A DNA stretch of 21,341 nt. It comes from JBOGXB01 sp050694215 (GTDB lineage Bacteria; Actinomycetota; CADDZG01; WHSQ01). Every line of letters begins with the position of its first letter. Position 1 is the first letter of the stretch. The stretch lies in assembly GCA_050694215.1 (NCBI GenBank), contig JBOGXB010000036.1, positions 1 through 21,341 on the forward strand. The letters run 5' to 3'. Below the pieces are notes generated by a model that was not told the DNA's origin, did not search any database, and saw nothing but the letters and a program-made list of their open reading frames with translations. Position numbers and translations under genes: made by a program. Shown piece by piece: positions 7,605-14,639 of the stretch.

Positions 7605-8726
7605 ATGGCAGCCCCCGGGAAGGGCCTCGAAGGCGTAATTGCCGCCGAGACCGCGTTAAGCGACATCGACGGGACGAAAGGCGTCCTCTCCTACGTCGGC
7701 TACGACATCCACGACCTCGCACCCAACGCAGTCTTCGAGGAGGTCATCTACCTCCTGCATCATCTCGAGCTCCCCACCGCCGGCCAGCTAAACGAGGTCA
7801 AGGATCAGTTGGGGCGGGAGCGCGAGCCCAACGACTTCGTTACGAAGCTCATGCCTTCTCTTGCCGAGAACTGCGCTCCGATGTCGATGCTGCGTACCGC
7901 CGTCTCGGCCTCCTCTGCGAAGGACCCGGACGGCTGGGATACCTCCGAGGAGGCCAACTACCGCAAGGCGATCCGGCTCTGTTCCGTGCTCCCAACGATG
8001 GTGGCCCACTACGACCGGCTCCGGAGGGGCGAACACACGATCCCGCCCGATCCGACGCTCTCACAGGCGGCCAACTTCCTCTACATGCTCAAGGGCGACA
8101 AGGCCGACGACGAGACCGCTCGCATCTTCGACATTTGTCTCATCCTGCATGCTGACCACACGATGAACGCATCCACGTTTGCAGCCAGAGTCTGCGCCGC
8201 GACGCTGTCGGATATCCACTCCGCGATCACTGCGGCCATCGCGGCTCTGAAGGGACCTCTGCACGGGGGAGCCAACGAGCAGGTGATGCGCATGATCAAG
8301 GAGATCCAGGAACCGTCCCGCGCGCGCGACTACATCGTGAACCGTCTACGCAAGAAGGAAAAGGTGATGGGCTTCGGTCACCGCGTCTACAAGGGCGAGG
8401 ATCCACGCGCGACACACCTGCGCCGCATGGCCAAGGAGCTCGCCGAGAAAACCGGCGACGGTCGCAACTACCAGATCTCGCAGGAGATCGAGAAGACCAT
8501 GATGGATGAGAAAGAGATCTACCCGAACGTGGACTTCTACGCCGCGTCGGTGTACGGATACCTGCGGATCCCGACCGATCTGTTCACGCCGGTGTTTGCC
8601 TGCAGCCGGATATCGGGCTGGACTGCCCACGTGCGAGAGCAGTACGCGGACAACCGCCTGATACGTCCCGATCACGATTACGTGGGGCCGGCGCCGCGCG
8701 ACTGGGTCCCGCTGTCGCAGCGCTGA
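7605..8726 (+). CDS. gltA: Citrate synthase
   Basis: Condenses acetyl-CoA and oxaloacetate to citrate, the first TCA step. From ATG 7605 the protein has 373 residues, typical of the short type II-like bacterial enzyme. Catalytic residues are in place: His220 in GPLHGGAN, His259 in GFGHRVY and Asp310 in NVDFYAAS. Oxaloacetate-binding Arg lies in GHRVYKGEDPRA, and a substrate His is in LHADHTMNAS (181-190). The frame is open back to a TTG at 7494, but the extra residues have no family similarity. ATG 7605 fits the family start (GLEGVIAAET), with AAGGG about 12 bases upstream. It is transcribed away from icd and followed by a perfect GC hairpin. Confidence 0.95.
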   Translation: MAAPGKGLEGVIAAETALSDIDGTKGVLSYVGYDIHDLAPNAVFEEVIYLLHHLELPTAGQLNEVKDQLGREREPNDFVTKLMPSLAENCAPMSMLRTAVSASSAKDPDGWDTSEEANYRKAIRLCSVLPTMVAHYDRLRRGEHTIPPDPTLSQAANFLYMLKGDKADDETARIFDICLILHADHTMNASTFAARVCAATLSDIHSAITAAIAALKGPLHGGANEQVMRMIKEIQEPSRARDYIVNRLRKKEKVMGFGHRVYKGEDPRATHLRRMAKELAEKTGDGRNYQISQEIEKTMMDEKEIYPNVDFYAASVYGYLRIPTDLFTPVFACSRISGWTAHVREQYADNRLIRPDHDYVGPAPRDWVPLSQR

Positions 8727-8768
8727 TCTTCACAGCATTCAGCAGGATCACATAGTCGGATCACACAA

Positions 8769-8793
8769 TCGGGGGCGCCTTGGGCGCCCCCGA
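8769..8793. terminator. GC-rich hairpin after citrate synthase, likely bidirectional terminator
   Basis: TCGGGGGCGCC and GGCGCCCCCGA form a perfect 11-bp stem with a 3-base loop (TTG), 42 bases after the citrate synthase stop and 46 bases beyond the end of the converging acidic-protein gene. There is no T-run, which is common for high-GC actinobacterial terminators. The position between converging genes supports this role. Two direct copies of GGATCACA (8745-8752, 8758-8765) lie just before it, with no clear meaning. Confidence 0.75.
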
Positions 8794-8839
8794 CTTGCGT
8801 GACCCTTTAGATTCCCAGACGAGGCGCCATCAATCGTCC

Positions 8840-9340
8840 TCAGCCGCCGCCGGGCCCGGAGTTGTCGCCGTCATCGCCGTCTCCGCTGCCCGGTCCGGAG
8901 TTGGAGTTGTCCTCACCGTCGCCGTGACCGGGGCCGGAGTTGTCATCGTCTCCACCGTGGGTCGTGTCGGCGTCGTTCGAGCCCGCGGTGTCGGTGCCGT
9001 TCGTCCCGGTGTCGTGTGTTCCGCCCCTGGTGTCGCCGGTTCCCCGGGTATCGTCATCGTCGTCGTCGATTACCGCATCCGGCTCATCGTCGTCGTCGTC
9101 CTCGCGCCGGAACGCAGCGTCGTCGTCATCCGGCCCATCGGGGCTCGTCGTACTCGTAGTCACTTCGGTCGTAGACGTAGTCACTTCGGTCGTTGACACC
9201 TCGTCCGACCCATTGGCGCTCGTCGTAGTCGTAGCTGCGGTCGCAGCCACGTCATTCGCCTCATCCAGAGCGACGGCGATGCCGCCGAACACGAGGAGAA
9301 CGGCGAGAACGGCGATGGCGTATCGGCCCAACCTGCTCAT
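8840..9340 (-). CDS. Secreted or membrane-anchored Asp-rich low-complexity protein
   Basis: I recognise no family. The 166 residues begin with a basic start and one hydrophobic segment (about 7-25, IAVLAVLLVFGGIAVAL), a signal peptide or N-terminal anchor. Residues 30-68 are Thr/Ser-rich with two STTEVTTS units, like a wall-spanning or glycosylated linker. Residues 69-97 are Asp runs. Residues 98-166 are Gly/Asp/Thr/Asn-rich and end in three SGPG motifs separated by Asp-rich stretches. That tail resembles the one on the DUF5667-like protein two genes away, although the rest is unrelated. The acidic composition could bind calcium or other cations; this is inference. ATG 9340 has GGGAG eight bases upstream. 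A promoter-like pair identical to that of the sigma gene lies at 9388-9417, so sigma control is likely. Confidence 0.8.
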   Translation of the reverse strand: MSRLGRYAIAVLAVLLVFGGIAVALDEANDVAATAATTTTSANGSDEVSTTEVTTSTTEVTTSTTSPDGPDDDDAAFRREDDDDDEPDAVIDDDDDDTRGTGDTRGGTHDTGTNGTDTAGSNDADTTHGGDDDNSGPGHGDGEDNSNSGPGSGDGDDGDNSGPGGG

Positions 9341-9387
9341 TCGATCAGCTCCCTTCTCTCATCTCGGGGTGATTGCCCTTCGACTGA

Positions 9388-9417
9388 CTAACGGAGCCGA
9401 TTCCCGGCGCGTTACGG
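9388..9417 (-). promoter_or_regulatory. ECF-type promoter for the acidic protein gene
   Basis: Read on the minus strand, CCGTAAC (9417-9411) is followed after exactly 17 bases by CGTTAG (9393-9388). The -35 side matches the divergent promoter over ten bases (CCGTAACGCG). AAC in the -35 box and CGT in the -10 box are typical of ECF sigma promoters. A transcript would start near 9381 and leave about 40 bases of leader, including the ribosome site GGGAG. The identical pair in front of the sigma gene makes chance unlikely. Confidence 0.72.
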
Positions 9418-9461
9418 GGGGCCCATCGCCACGCCCTGACCAGGTCCTCTAGGCTCATCGA

Positions 9462-9491
9462 CCGTAACGCGGCTACGGGCGGACTCGTTAG
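9462..9491 (+). promoter_or_regulatory. ECF-type promoter for the sigma factor operon
   Basis: CCGTAAC (9462-9468), a spacer of 17 bases, then CGTTAG (9486-9491). It duplicates the divergent promoter at 9388-9417 in both boxes and in spacing, which suggests that the sigma factor encoded just downstream recognises both and activates itself. The -10 box ends only 10 bases before the GTG start codon, so the transcript would have almost no leader. Confidence 0.7.
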
Positions 9492-9501
9492 AAGGGAACA
9501 T

Positions 9502-10038
9502 GTGGAAAAGCGCGCTCTCAAACACGAGGTCAGACGAGCGGCTCGAGGAGACGAAGATGCGGCGGCGTTGCTGTTCGACCACTACTACCCACGCGTCTAT
9601 CGCTATGCGGTCGCGCGGCTGGGCGAGCAACACGATGCCGAGGACGTCGCGGCCGAGACCTTCGCCCGGGTCCTTCGCGGGCTCGATGGTTTCAAGTGGC
9701 AGGGCGGCGGCTTCGAGGCGTGGCTCTTTCGCATCGCGGCCAACCTCGTGGTCGACCACTTCAGGCACAGGAGCCGTGAGGTCGTGGACGAGATCGACGA
9801 CGACCCTGCGGCGACGGACGAGCTGCCCGAGGTGCGCGCGATCCAGAGCGAGCAGGCCGGTGAGGTGGCCGCTCTGCTCGATGGGCTTCCACCCGAGCAG
9901 AGGGAGGTGCTCGTCCTCCGCTTCGCGGCCGGGCTCGACACCAACCAGGCGGCCGAGGTAATGAAGAAGAGGGTCAACGCAGTCCGCCAGCTCCAGTTCC
10001 GGGCCCTAGAGAACCTTCGAAAGAAGGTGCGACCGTGA
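9502..10038 (+). CDS. ECF-type RNA polymerase sigma factor
   Basis: Directs RNA polymerase to a small alternative promoter set. The 178 residues have the two-domain ECF layout. Sigma region 2 spans about 20-90, with YPRVYRYAVARLGEQHDAED (29-48) and the -10-binding stretch FEAWLFRIAANLVVDHFRHR (71-90). Region 4 spans about 120-175, with LPPEQREVLVLRFAAGLDTN (129-148) and the recognition helix KKRVNAVRQLQFRALENLRK (155-174). A short acidic linker (94-115) joins them, and there is no SnoaL-like C-terminal extension. The start is GTG 9502, with GAAGGGA directly upstream; the ATG at 9500 is out of frame. Its stop overlaps the next gene's GTG start (GTGA), so the two are translationally coupled, as is usual for a sigma factor and its antagonist. 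Confidence 0.93.
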   Translation: MEKRALKHEVRRAARGDEDAAALLFDHYYPRVYRYAVARLGEQHDAEDVAAETFARVLRGLDGFKWQGGGFEAWLFRIAANLVVDHFRHRSREVVDEIDDDPAATDELPEVRAIQSEQAGEVAALLDGLPPEQREVLVLRFAAGLDTNQAAEVMKKRVNAVRQLQFRALENLRKKVRP

Positions 10039-10844
10039 GCGACAAGAAGATCGCCAAGGACCTCGACGCCGCTTTGGAAGGAGCGGAGCCCACCCATGAG
10101 CTCGAGCCTCTCGTGGAGGTAGCGACTCAGCTGGAAGACGGGATGGACGTCGACGCGCCCACAGCGTCTCGCGAACGGGCGTTGTTCACGCGCGGCGTAG
10201 GGCTCCGAAGGAAGGGATTCAATCCCCTGCGGGTGGTGTCCCCCGCCCTCGCGGTGGTGGGTCTTGTCGCCATCATCGCCTTTGTGGCCGGACGAGCGCT
10301 GCCCGGACAGACTCTTTATCCGGTGCGCGAGGCGATGGATTCCGTCGGGCTCGCCAATCTTCCGGAGGAGGAGTTCCAGGACCACATCGACGACGCCGAC
10401 CGGCTCCTTGCGCAATCGGCCGGCGCACTCGGCAGCGACGAGCCGGGCCGCGCGGAGAGTCTCGCCCTACGAGCCATGATCGAGCTCGAGGCCGCCCGCG
10501 GCCTCATCGACGAGCTGGACCGCTCGAACCGCGACGAGGCGGCTGCCGAGGTCGACCGGCTTCTGGACCAAGCTCGCACCTTGATAACCACCGCCGTGCT
10601 GACGATCGAGGGGACCGGCGACGACGACAGCAGCGGGCCCGGCTCAGGGGACGATGACAGCAGCGGGCCCGGGTCGGGGGACGAGGGTGACAGCAGTGGA
10701 CCCGGCTCGGGGGACGAGGACAGCAGTGGGCCCGGCTCGGGGGACGCGGACAGTTCGGGCCACGGCTCGGGGGAGGGTTCCGGCTCGGGCAGCGGCGGCT
10801 CTGGATCCGGAAGCGGCGACTCCAGAGGCTCCGGATCCGGCTAG
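10035..10844 (+). CDS. DUF5667-like membrane protein, probable anti-sigma or sigma partner
   Basis: Probably controls the preceding sigma factor; this rests on position, coupling and topology, not on a recognised anti-sigma motif. No zinc anti-sigma HxxxCxxC motif is present. Of 269 residues, 1-66 are cytoplasmic and fairly acidic, and 67-86 are one membrane helix (VVSPALAVVGLVAIIAFVAG). Residues 89-190 outside begin LPGQTLYPVREAMDSV, the pattern of DUF5667 domains, and continue as helices rich in Glu, Arg and Ala. Residues 193-269 are a Ser/Gly/Pro/Asp tail with five repeats of about ten residues, then a Gly-Ser stretch. A similar tail ends the divergent acidic protein. The GTG start overlaps the sigma stop by four bases. 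The gene converges on folD, 15 bases apart. Confidence 0.82.
   Translation: MSDKKIAKDLDAALEGAEPTHELEPLVEVATQLEDGMDVDAPTASRERALFTRGVGLRRKGFNPLRVVSPALAVVGLVAIIAFVAGRALPGQTLYPVREAMDSVGLANLPEEEFQDHIDDADRLLAQSAGALGSDEPGRAESLALRAMIELEAARGLIDELDRSNRDEAAAEVDRLLDQARTLITTAVLTIEGTGDDDSSGPGSGDDDSSGPGSGDEGDSSGPGSGDEDSSGPGSGDADSSGHGSGEGSGSGSGGSGSGSGDSRGSGSG
10620..10772 (+). repeat. Five tandem 30-bp repeats coding an SGPG tail
   Basis: Five in-frame units encode D-x-D-S-S-G-P-G-S-G. They cover 10620-10649, 10650-10679, 10680-10712 (33 bp, one extra codon), 10713-10742 and 10743-10772 (Pro changed to His). The units are nearly identical at DNA level, so copy number may vary between strains by slippage. 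A degenerate Gly-Ser stretch follows to the stop. Confidence 0.9.
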
Positions 10845-10859
10845 GCAGCCCGGAGGTGC

Positions 10860-11726
10860 TTACCCGGCCGCGGCGGACCGCTGCGCGAGGGCGACGGTGT
10901 TCTGGAGCAACATCGCAATGGTCATCGGGCCGACTCCGCCGGGCACCGGTGTTATCGCTCCGGCAACTTCCTTCGCTGCATCGAAATCGACGTCTCCAAC
11001 CAGACCCCTATCGGTGCGGTTGATCCCGACGTCGACGACGGTGGCGCCTGGGGCGATCATCGGGCCGGTGATCGCGTGCGCTCGCCCAACTGCCGCCACG
11101 AGGATGTCGGCTCTCTTCGTGTGCGCCTCGAGGTCTCTGGTCGCCGTGTGACAGACAGTCACGGTTGCATTCGCGCCCGGGGCCTTCTGCATCAACAGCG
11201 CCGCGAGAGGCTTCCCCACGATGGTCGAGCGCCCCACGATGACGACCTCGGCCCCCGCGGTCTCGATGTTCGAACGGATCAGCAGCTGTTGAATACCCGC
11301 CGGAGTGGCCGGAGGGGTAACCGGCTCACCCGCGAGGAGGCGACCGAGGTTGTAGGGGTGGAAGCCGTCGGCATCCTTGTGGGTCGCGACGGCGTTGAGC
11401 ACCGCCTCCTCGTCGATGTGCTCGGGCAGAGGAAGCTGGACGAGGATGCCATGCACGCCGTCATCTGAGTTGAGATCGGCGATGAGCCCGAGCAGGTCCG
11501 CCTGCGGAGTGCTCGCCTCGAGGTCATGATCCCAGGCCTTGATCCCCACCTCTGAGCACGCCTTCCGCTTGGCCGCCACGTACACCTTCGAGGCTGGGTC
11601 ATCTCCTACCAGGACCGTCGCGAGGCCGGGGGTCACACCCTTGCCGCCGAGCTCCTCGACCTTGCCGGCTACCTCCCCACGGATCTCCGCGGCGATCTTC
11701 TTCCCGTCGATGATGCGCGCAGTCAT
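10860..11726 (-). CDS. folD: Bifunctional methylenetetrahydrofolate dehydrogenase/cyclohydrolase
   Basis: Interconverts 5,10-methylene-, methenyl- and 10-formyl-tetrahydrofolate, supplying the formyl donor used by PurN and PurH. From ATG 11726 there are 288 residues, the normal FolD length. YVAAKRKACSEVGI carries the active-site Lys region. DGFHPYNLGRL and the cofactor-fold segment VVIVGRSTIVGKPLAALL are typical, as is the C-terminal TPVPGGVGPMTIAMLL. The usual PCTP segment reads PATP here, a conservative change. An upstream GTG-type start at 11771 would add 15 unrelated residues; ATG 11726 has GGGAG five bases upstream. The purN-purH pair lies close by on the same strand, separated by one plus-strand gene. 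Confidence 0.96.
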   Translation of the reverse strand: MTARIIDGKKIAAEIRGEVAGKVEELGGKGVTPGLATVLVGDDPASKVYVAAKRKACSEVGIKAWDHDLEASTPQADLLGLIADLNSDDGVHGILVQLPLPEHIDEEAVLNAVATHKDADGFHPYNLGRLLAGEPVTPPATPAGIQQLLIRSNIETAGAEVVIVGRSTIVGKPLAALLMQKAPGANATVTVCHTATRDLEAHTKRADILVAAVGRAHAITGPMIAPGATVVDVGINRTDRGLVGDVDFDAAKEVAGAITPVPGGVGPMTIAMLLQNTVALAQRSAAAG

Positions 11727-11787
11727 GTGTCTCCCAGCGTCGTCCGAACGGCGAGCATAGCCTTGGCACATGTCCGAAGGACGGCAC

Positions 11788-11832
11788 CGAGTGAGTACTC
11801 CGTTGGCATATACGGAACGGAGTACTCACTCG
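11788..11832. repeat. Perfect 17-bp inverted repeat upstream of the YcaQ-family gene
   Basis: CGAGTGAGTACTCCGTT (11788-11804) and its exact complement AACGGAGTACTCACTCG (11816-11832) flank an 11-base spacer. Each arm contains the 8-bp palindrome GAGTACTC. The repeat ends 20 bases before the ATG of the plus-strand gene and 62 bases upstream of folD, which is divergent. It is followed by CGAAAG rather than a T-run. It could be an operator for autoregulation, a structured 5' leader that hides the start region, or the end of a mobile remnant. Confidence 0.8.
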
Positions 11833-11852
11833 AAAGCACGCACGGGCGCTGA

Positions 11853-13091
11853 ATGAAGGTATCGCGCACGATCTCGACGGATACGGCCCGGCGGATGGCC
11901 GTAACCGCGCAGAGGCTCGATGGCCGTCCGACAAGCGCGGACAAGCCCGCCATCATGGACTGCATCCGGCAGCTCCGCTGTCTCCAGCTCGACCCGACGA
12001 ACGCGGTTGCTCGCAGCCATCTCCTCGTTCTGTGGAGCAGGCTAGGCAACTACGACACGGCCGACCTCGACGAGCTCTGCTACTCGGACAGAGAGCTCTT
12101 CGAATACTGGGCGCACGCCGCCTCGATCGTGCTGATGGACGACTACCCCATCCATCGAGGACTGATGACGAGATACCTGAAGGGCGACACTGCATGGGAG
12201 GAACAGACGCGAAGGTGGATCGAGACGAACAATGGCTTGCGGCGGAAGATCCTGACCCGACTTCGCAGAGAGGGTCCACTCCCGTCCCGCGTCTTGGGCG
12301 ATACATCGAAGCTGGCCTGGCGATCAACGGGATGGACATCAGGACGCAACGTGGGCCGCATGCTGGACATTCTGTGGGCTCAGGGCAAGGTCATGGTCTC
12401 GGCGCGATCCGGTGGCCAGAAGCTCTGGGACCTCGCCGAGCGAGTGATCCCCAAACATGCTCGCAGGGACAGACTCTCCGAGGGGCAGAGAACAAGGAAA
12501 GCGGCGCTGGCATCGTTGCGCGCGCTCGGAGTCGGCACGGAGCAGGACATCCGCAGCCACTTCATCCGCGGTCGCTACCCCCAGTTGCGCCCTGTGCTCA
12601 TGTCGCTCGAAAGGGAAGGCGAGATCGAACGGGTGAGCGTGCGCGGTTCTACTGCGGACTGGTTCGTACGGGGAGCCGATGCACCGTTGCTCGACAACAT
12701 CGAGAGCAATCACCACAGCCACGCGACCACGCTGCTGTCCCCGTTCGACAACCTCATCTGCGATCGCAAACGAACGCAAAGGATATTCGACTTCCATTAC
12801 CGAATCGAGATCTACGTTCCGAAGAGTAAGCGCCGCTACGGATATTTCGCGATGCCGATCCTTCACGGCGACAGGTTGATCGGCAGGGTCGACCCGCTGT
12901 TTGACAGGAAGTCGCGTGCACTGAGAATCAATTCGGCACACGCTGAGCGCGGCCGCACGAAGTCGGCATCGGAGGACGGCGCCGCTGTAGCCGCCGCGAT
13001 CACGGACCTGGCCCGCTTCCTCGGGGCCTCCTCGATAGAGGTGGGGCTCAAGCTGCCCGCCGGTTGGAGGAAGCAGCTCCGGGAGCTGTGA
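11853..13091 (+). CDS. Winged-helix protein of the YcaQ/AlkX DNA glycosylase family
   Basis: Members of this family (HTH_42, formerly DUF1006) include E. coli YcaQ/AlkX, which unhooks DNA interstrand crosslinks, and Streptomyces AlkZ, which protects a producer from its own alkylating antibiotic. The 412 residues match the family length. The N-terminal part contains QLD at 45-47, equivalent to the catalytic Q-x-D or Q-x-Q motif from what I recall of AlkX and AlkZ. It is followed by the typical AVARSHLLVLWSRLGNY (51-67) and ELFEYWAHAASIV. Later come winged-helix segments (LRREGPLPSRVLG; ALGVGTEQDIRSHFIRGRYP) and the family signature LLSPFDNLICDRKRTQRIFD. It is a likely DNA repair enzyme with unknown lesion. 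The gene converges on purH with a 12-base gap. The start ATG 11853 has no good ribosome site. Confidence 0.88.
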   Translation: MKVSRTISTDTARRMAVTAQRLDGRPTSADKPAIMDCIRQLRCLQLDPTNAVARSHLLVLWSRLGNYDTADLDELCYSDRELFEYWAHAASIVLMDDYPIHRGLMTRYLKGDTAWEEQTRRWIETNNGLRRKILTRLRREGPLPSRVLGDTSKLAWRSTGWTSGRNVGRMLDILWAQGKVMVSARSGGQKLWDLAERVIPKHARRDRLSEGQRTRKAALASLRALGVGTEQDIRSHFIRGRYPQLRPVLMSLEREGEIERVSVRGSTADWFVRGADAPLLDNIESNHHSHATTLLSPFDNLICDRKRTQRIFDFHYRIEIYVPKSKRRYGYFAMPILHGDRLIGRVDPLFDRKSRALRINSAHAERGRTKSASEDGAAVAAAITDLARFLGASSIEVGLKLPAGWRKQLREL

Positions 13092-13103
13092 GGCGTTTCA
13101 GCG

Positions 13104-14639
13104 TCAGTGCCGGAAGTGGCGGCGGCCGGTGAAGACCATCGGGATGCCGTGTTCGTCGGCTGCGGCGATGACCTCTTCGTCGCGTACGGATCCTCCTGGC
13201 TGGATCACCGCGCTCGCACCCGCGGCCACTGCCGCGTCCAACCCGTCACGGAAGGGGAAGAAGGCGTCCGACGCGCAGGCCGTGTCCTTGGCGCGGTCTC
13301 CCGCTCTTCGGGCCGCCAGTTCGGTCGCCTCCACCCTGCTCATCTGACCGGCCCCCACACCCACGGCGGCGCGGTCCTTGGCCAGCACGATGGCGTTCGA
13401 CTTCACGTGCTTGGCGACGATCCAGGCGAAGCGAAGATCGCGCCACTGATCCTCGGTCGGCCGAATCATCGTGACGACCTTCGCATCCTCGGCTGAGTCT
13501 CGCTCGTCTCGCGACTGCACGAGCACCCCTCCGGCAACGCGACGCAACTCTGGCTCGGATGGGATCTGGGTCGACCCAACGAGGATCCGGAGGTTCTTCT
13601 TTCCCTGCAGCAAGTCGAGGGCATCGGAGGAGAAAGCCGGCGCGATAACCACCTCGGTGAAGACCTGGGCGATCTGCTCGGCCGTAGGCAGATCGCAGGT
13701 CTCGTTGAGCGCCACGATGCCGCCGAAGGCAGAAGTCCTGTCGCACTCGAGGGCGCGGCCATAGGCGTCCGAGAGTGAGTCCGCCTGGGCGACGCCGCAG
13801 GGATTGCTGTGCTTGATGATCGCCGCCGCGGGAGCCTCGAGCTCGAGAACGAGCTTCCATGCCGCGTCGGTGTCGAGGAGGTTGTTGTAGGAAAGCTCTT
13901 TGCCGTGGTGCTGCGTCGCGGCCGCAAGCCCGGATATGGCATCCGCTTCTCGGTAGAACGCCGCCGTCTGGTGTGGGTTCTCGCCGTAGCGGAGTTCCAT
14001 CACCTTCTCGAACCGGAGCACGAGCTGTTCGGGTGCCTTGCCTGCCCGTCGACCCTCCAGGTACTCGGAGATGGCGAGGTCGTACGACGCGGTGTGTGAG
14101 AACGCCTCGAGGGCAAGCTCGCGCCGAGTGTCCTCGGAGACTGCCCCACTGTCGCGGAGCTCCGCCACGATGTCGCGATAGCGATCCGGCCGAACCACTA
14201 CGACGACCGAATGGAAGTTCTTCGCCGCAGCCCGCACCATCGCCGGTCCACCGATGTCGATCTGCTCTACGGCCTCGTCCTCGGTAACGTTTGGGTCCCC
14301 CACCGTCTTCTCGAACGGATAGAGGTTGCACACGACGAGATCAATGGGCTGGATCCCTTGGGTTTCGAGCTCCTCGATGTGCTCCGGCTTGCGCCGGTCG
14401 GCAAGGATGCCACCATGGATCTTGGGGTGAAGGGTCTTGACGCGGCCCCCGAGGATCTCGGGGGCCGCTGTGATCTCCGTCACCTTGCGCACCGGCACCC
14501 CGGCCTCCGCGAGCGCAGCCGCCGTGCCGCCCGAGGAGACGATCTCGACGCCCAGCTCCGACAGGCCGCGGGCGAGCTCCACGACCCCCGTCTTGTCCGA
14601 GACGCTGATGAGCGCCCGCTCGACCCTCACCTTGCTCAT
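13104..14639 (-). CDS. purH: Bifunctional AICAR transformylase/IMP cyclohydrolase
   Basis: Catalyses the last two steps of IMP synthesis: formyl transfer to AICAR, then ring closure. From ATG 14639 the protein is 511 residues, as usual. The N-terminal IMP cyclohydrolase (MGS-like) domain covers about 1-195, with ALISVSDKTGVVELARGL, VSSGGTAAAL, GGRVKTLHPKIHGGIL and CNLYPF. The C-terminal AICAR transformylase domain has ELRYGENPHQTAAFY, the catalytic Lys-His in IIKHSNPCGVA, SAFGGIVALN, and ends SDAFFPFRDGLDAA and IQPGGSVRDEEVI. The start codon overlaps the purN stop (ATGA), so translation is coupled. An in-frame upstream start at 14699 would lie inside purN and is unlikely. Confidence 0.97.
   Translation of the reverse strand: MSKVRVERALISVSDKTGVVELARGLSELGVEIVSSGGTAAALAEAGVPVRKVTEITAAPEILGGRVKTLHPKIHGGILADRRKPEHIEELETQGIQPIDLVVCNLYPFEKTVGDPNVTEDEAVEQIDIGGPAMVRAAAKNFHSVVVVVRPDRYRDIVAELRDSGAVSEDTRRELALEAFSHTASYDLAISEYLEGRRAGKAPEQLVLRFEKVMELRYGENPHQTAAFYREADAISGLAAATQHHGKELSYNNLLDTDAAWKLVLELEAPAAAIIKHSNPCGVAQADSLSDAYGRALECDRTSAFGGIVALNETCDLPTAEQIAQVFTEVVIAPAFSSDALDLLQGKKNLRILVGSTQIPSEPELRRVAGGVLVQSRDERDSAEDAKVVTMIRPTEDQWRDLRFAWIVAKHVKSNAIVLAKDRAAVGVGAGQMSRVEATELAARRAGDRAKDTACASDAFFPFRDGLDAAVAAGASAVIQPGGSVRDEEVIAAADEHGIPMVFTGRRHFRH

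Noticed and set aside
8745..8765. Two direct copies of GGATCACA after citrate synthase, considered as a Crp site
   Set aside because: They are direct rather than inverted repeats and lie between a stop codon and a terminator hairpin.
8780..9452. Plus-strand open frames opposite the acidic protein (Val- and Ser-rich)
   Set aside because: The Val and Ser runs are the complement of GAC/GAT Asp codons. The minus strand has the signal peptide, ribosome site and promoter.
13246..14331. Long minus-strand open frame of 361 codons inside purH
   Set aside because: It is an alternative frame of a clear purH gene in GC-rich DNA, is Arg/Gly-rich, and shows no family motif.
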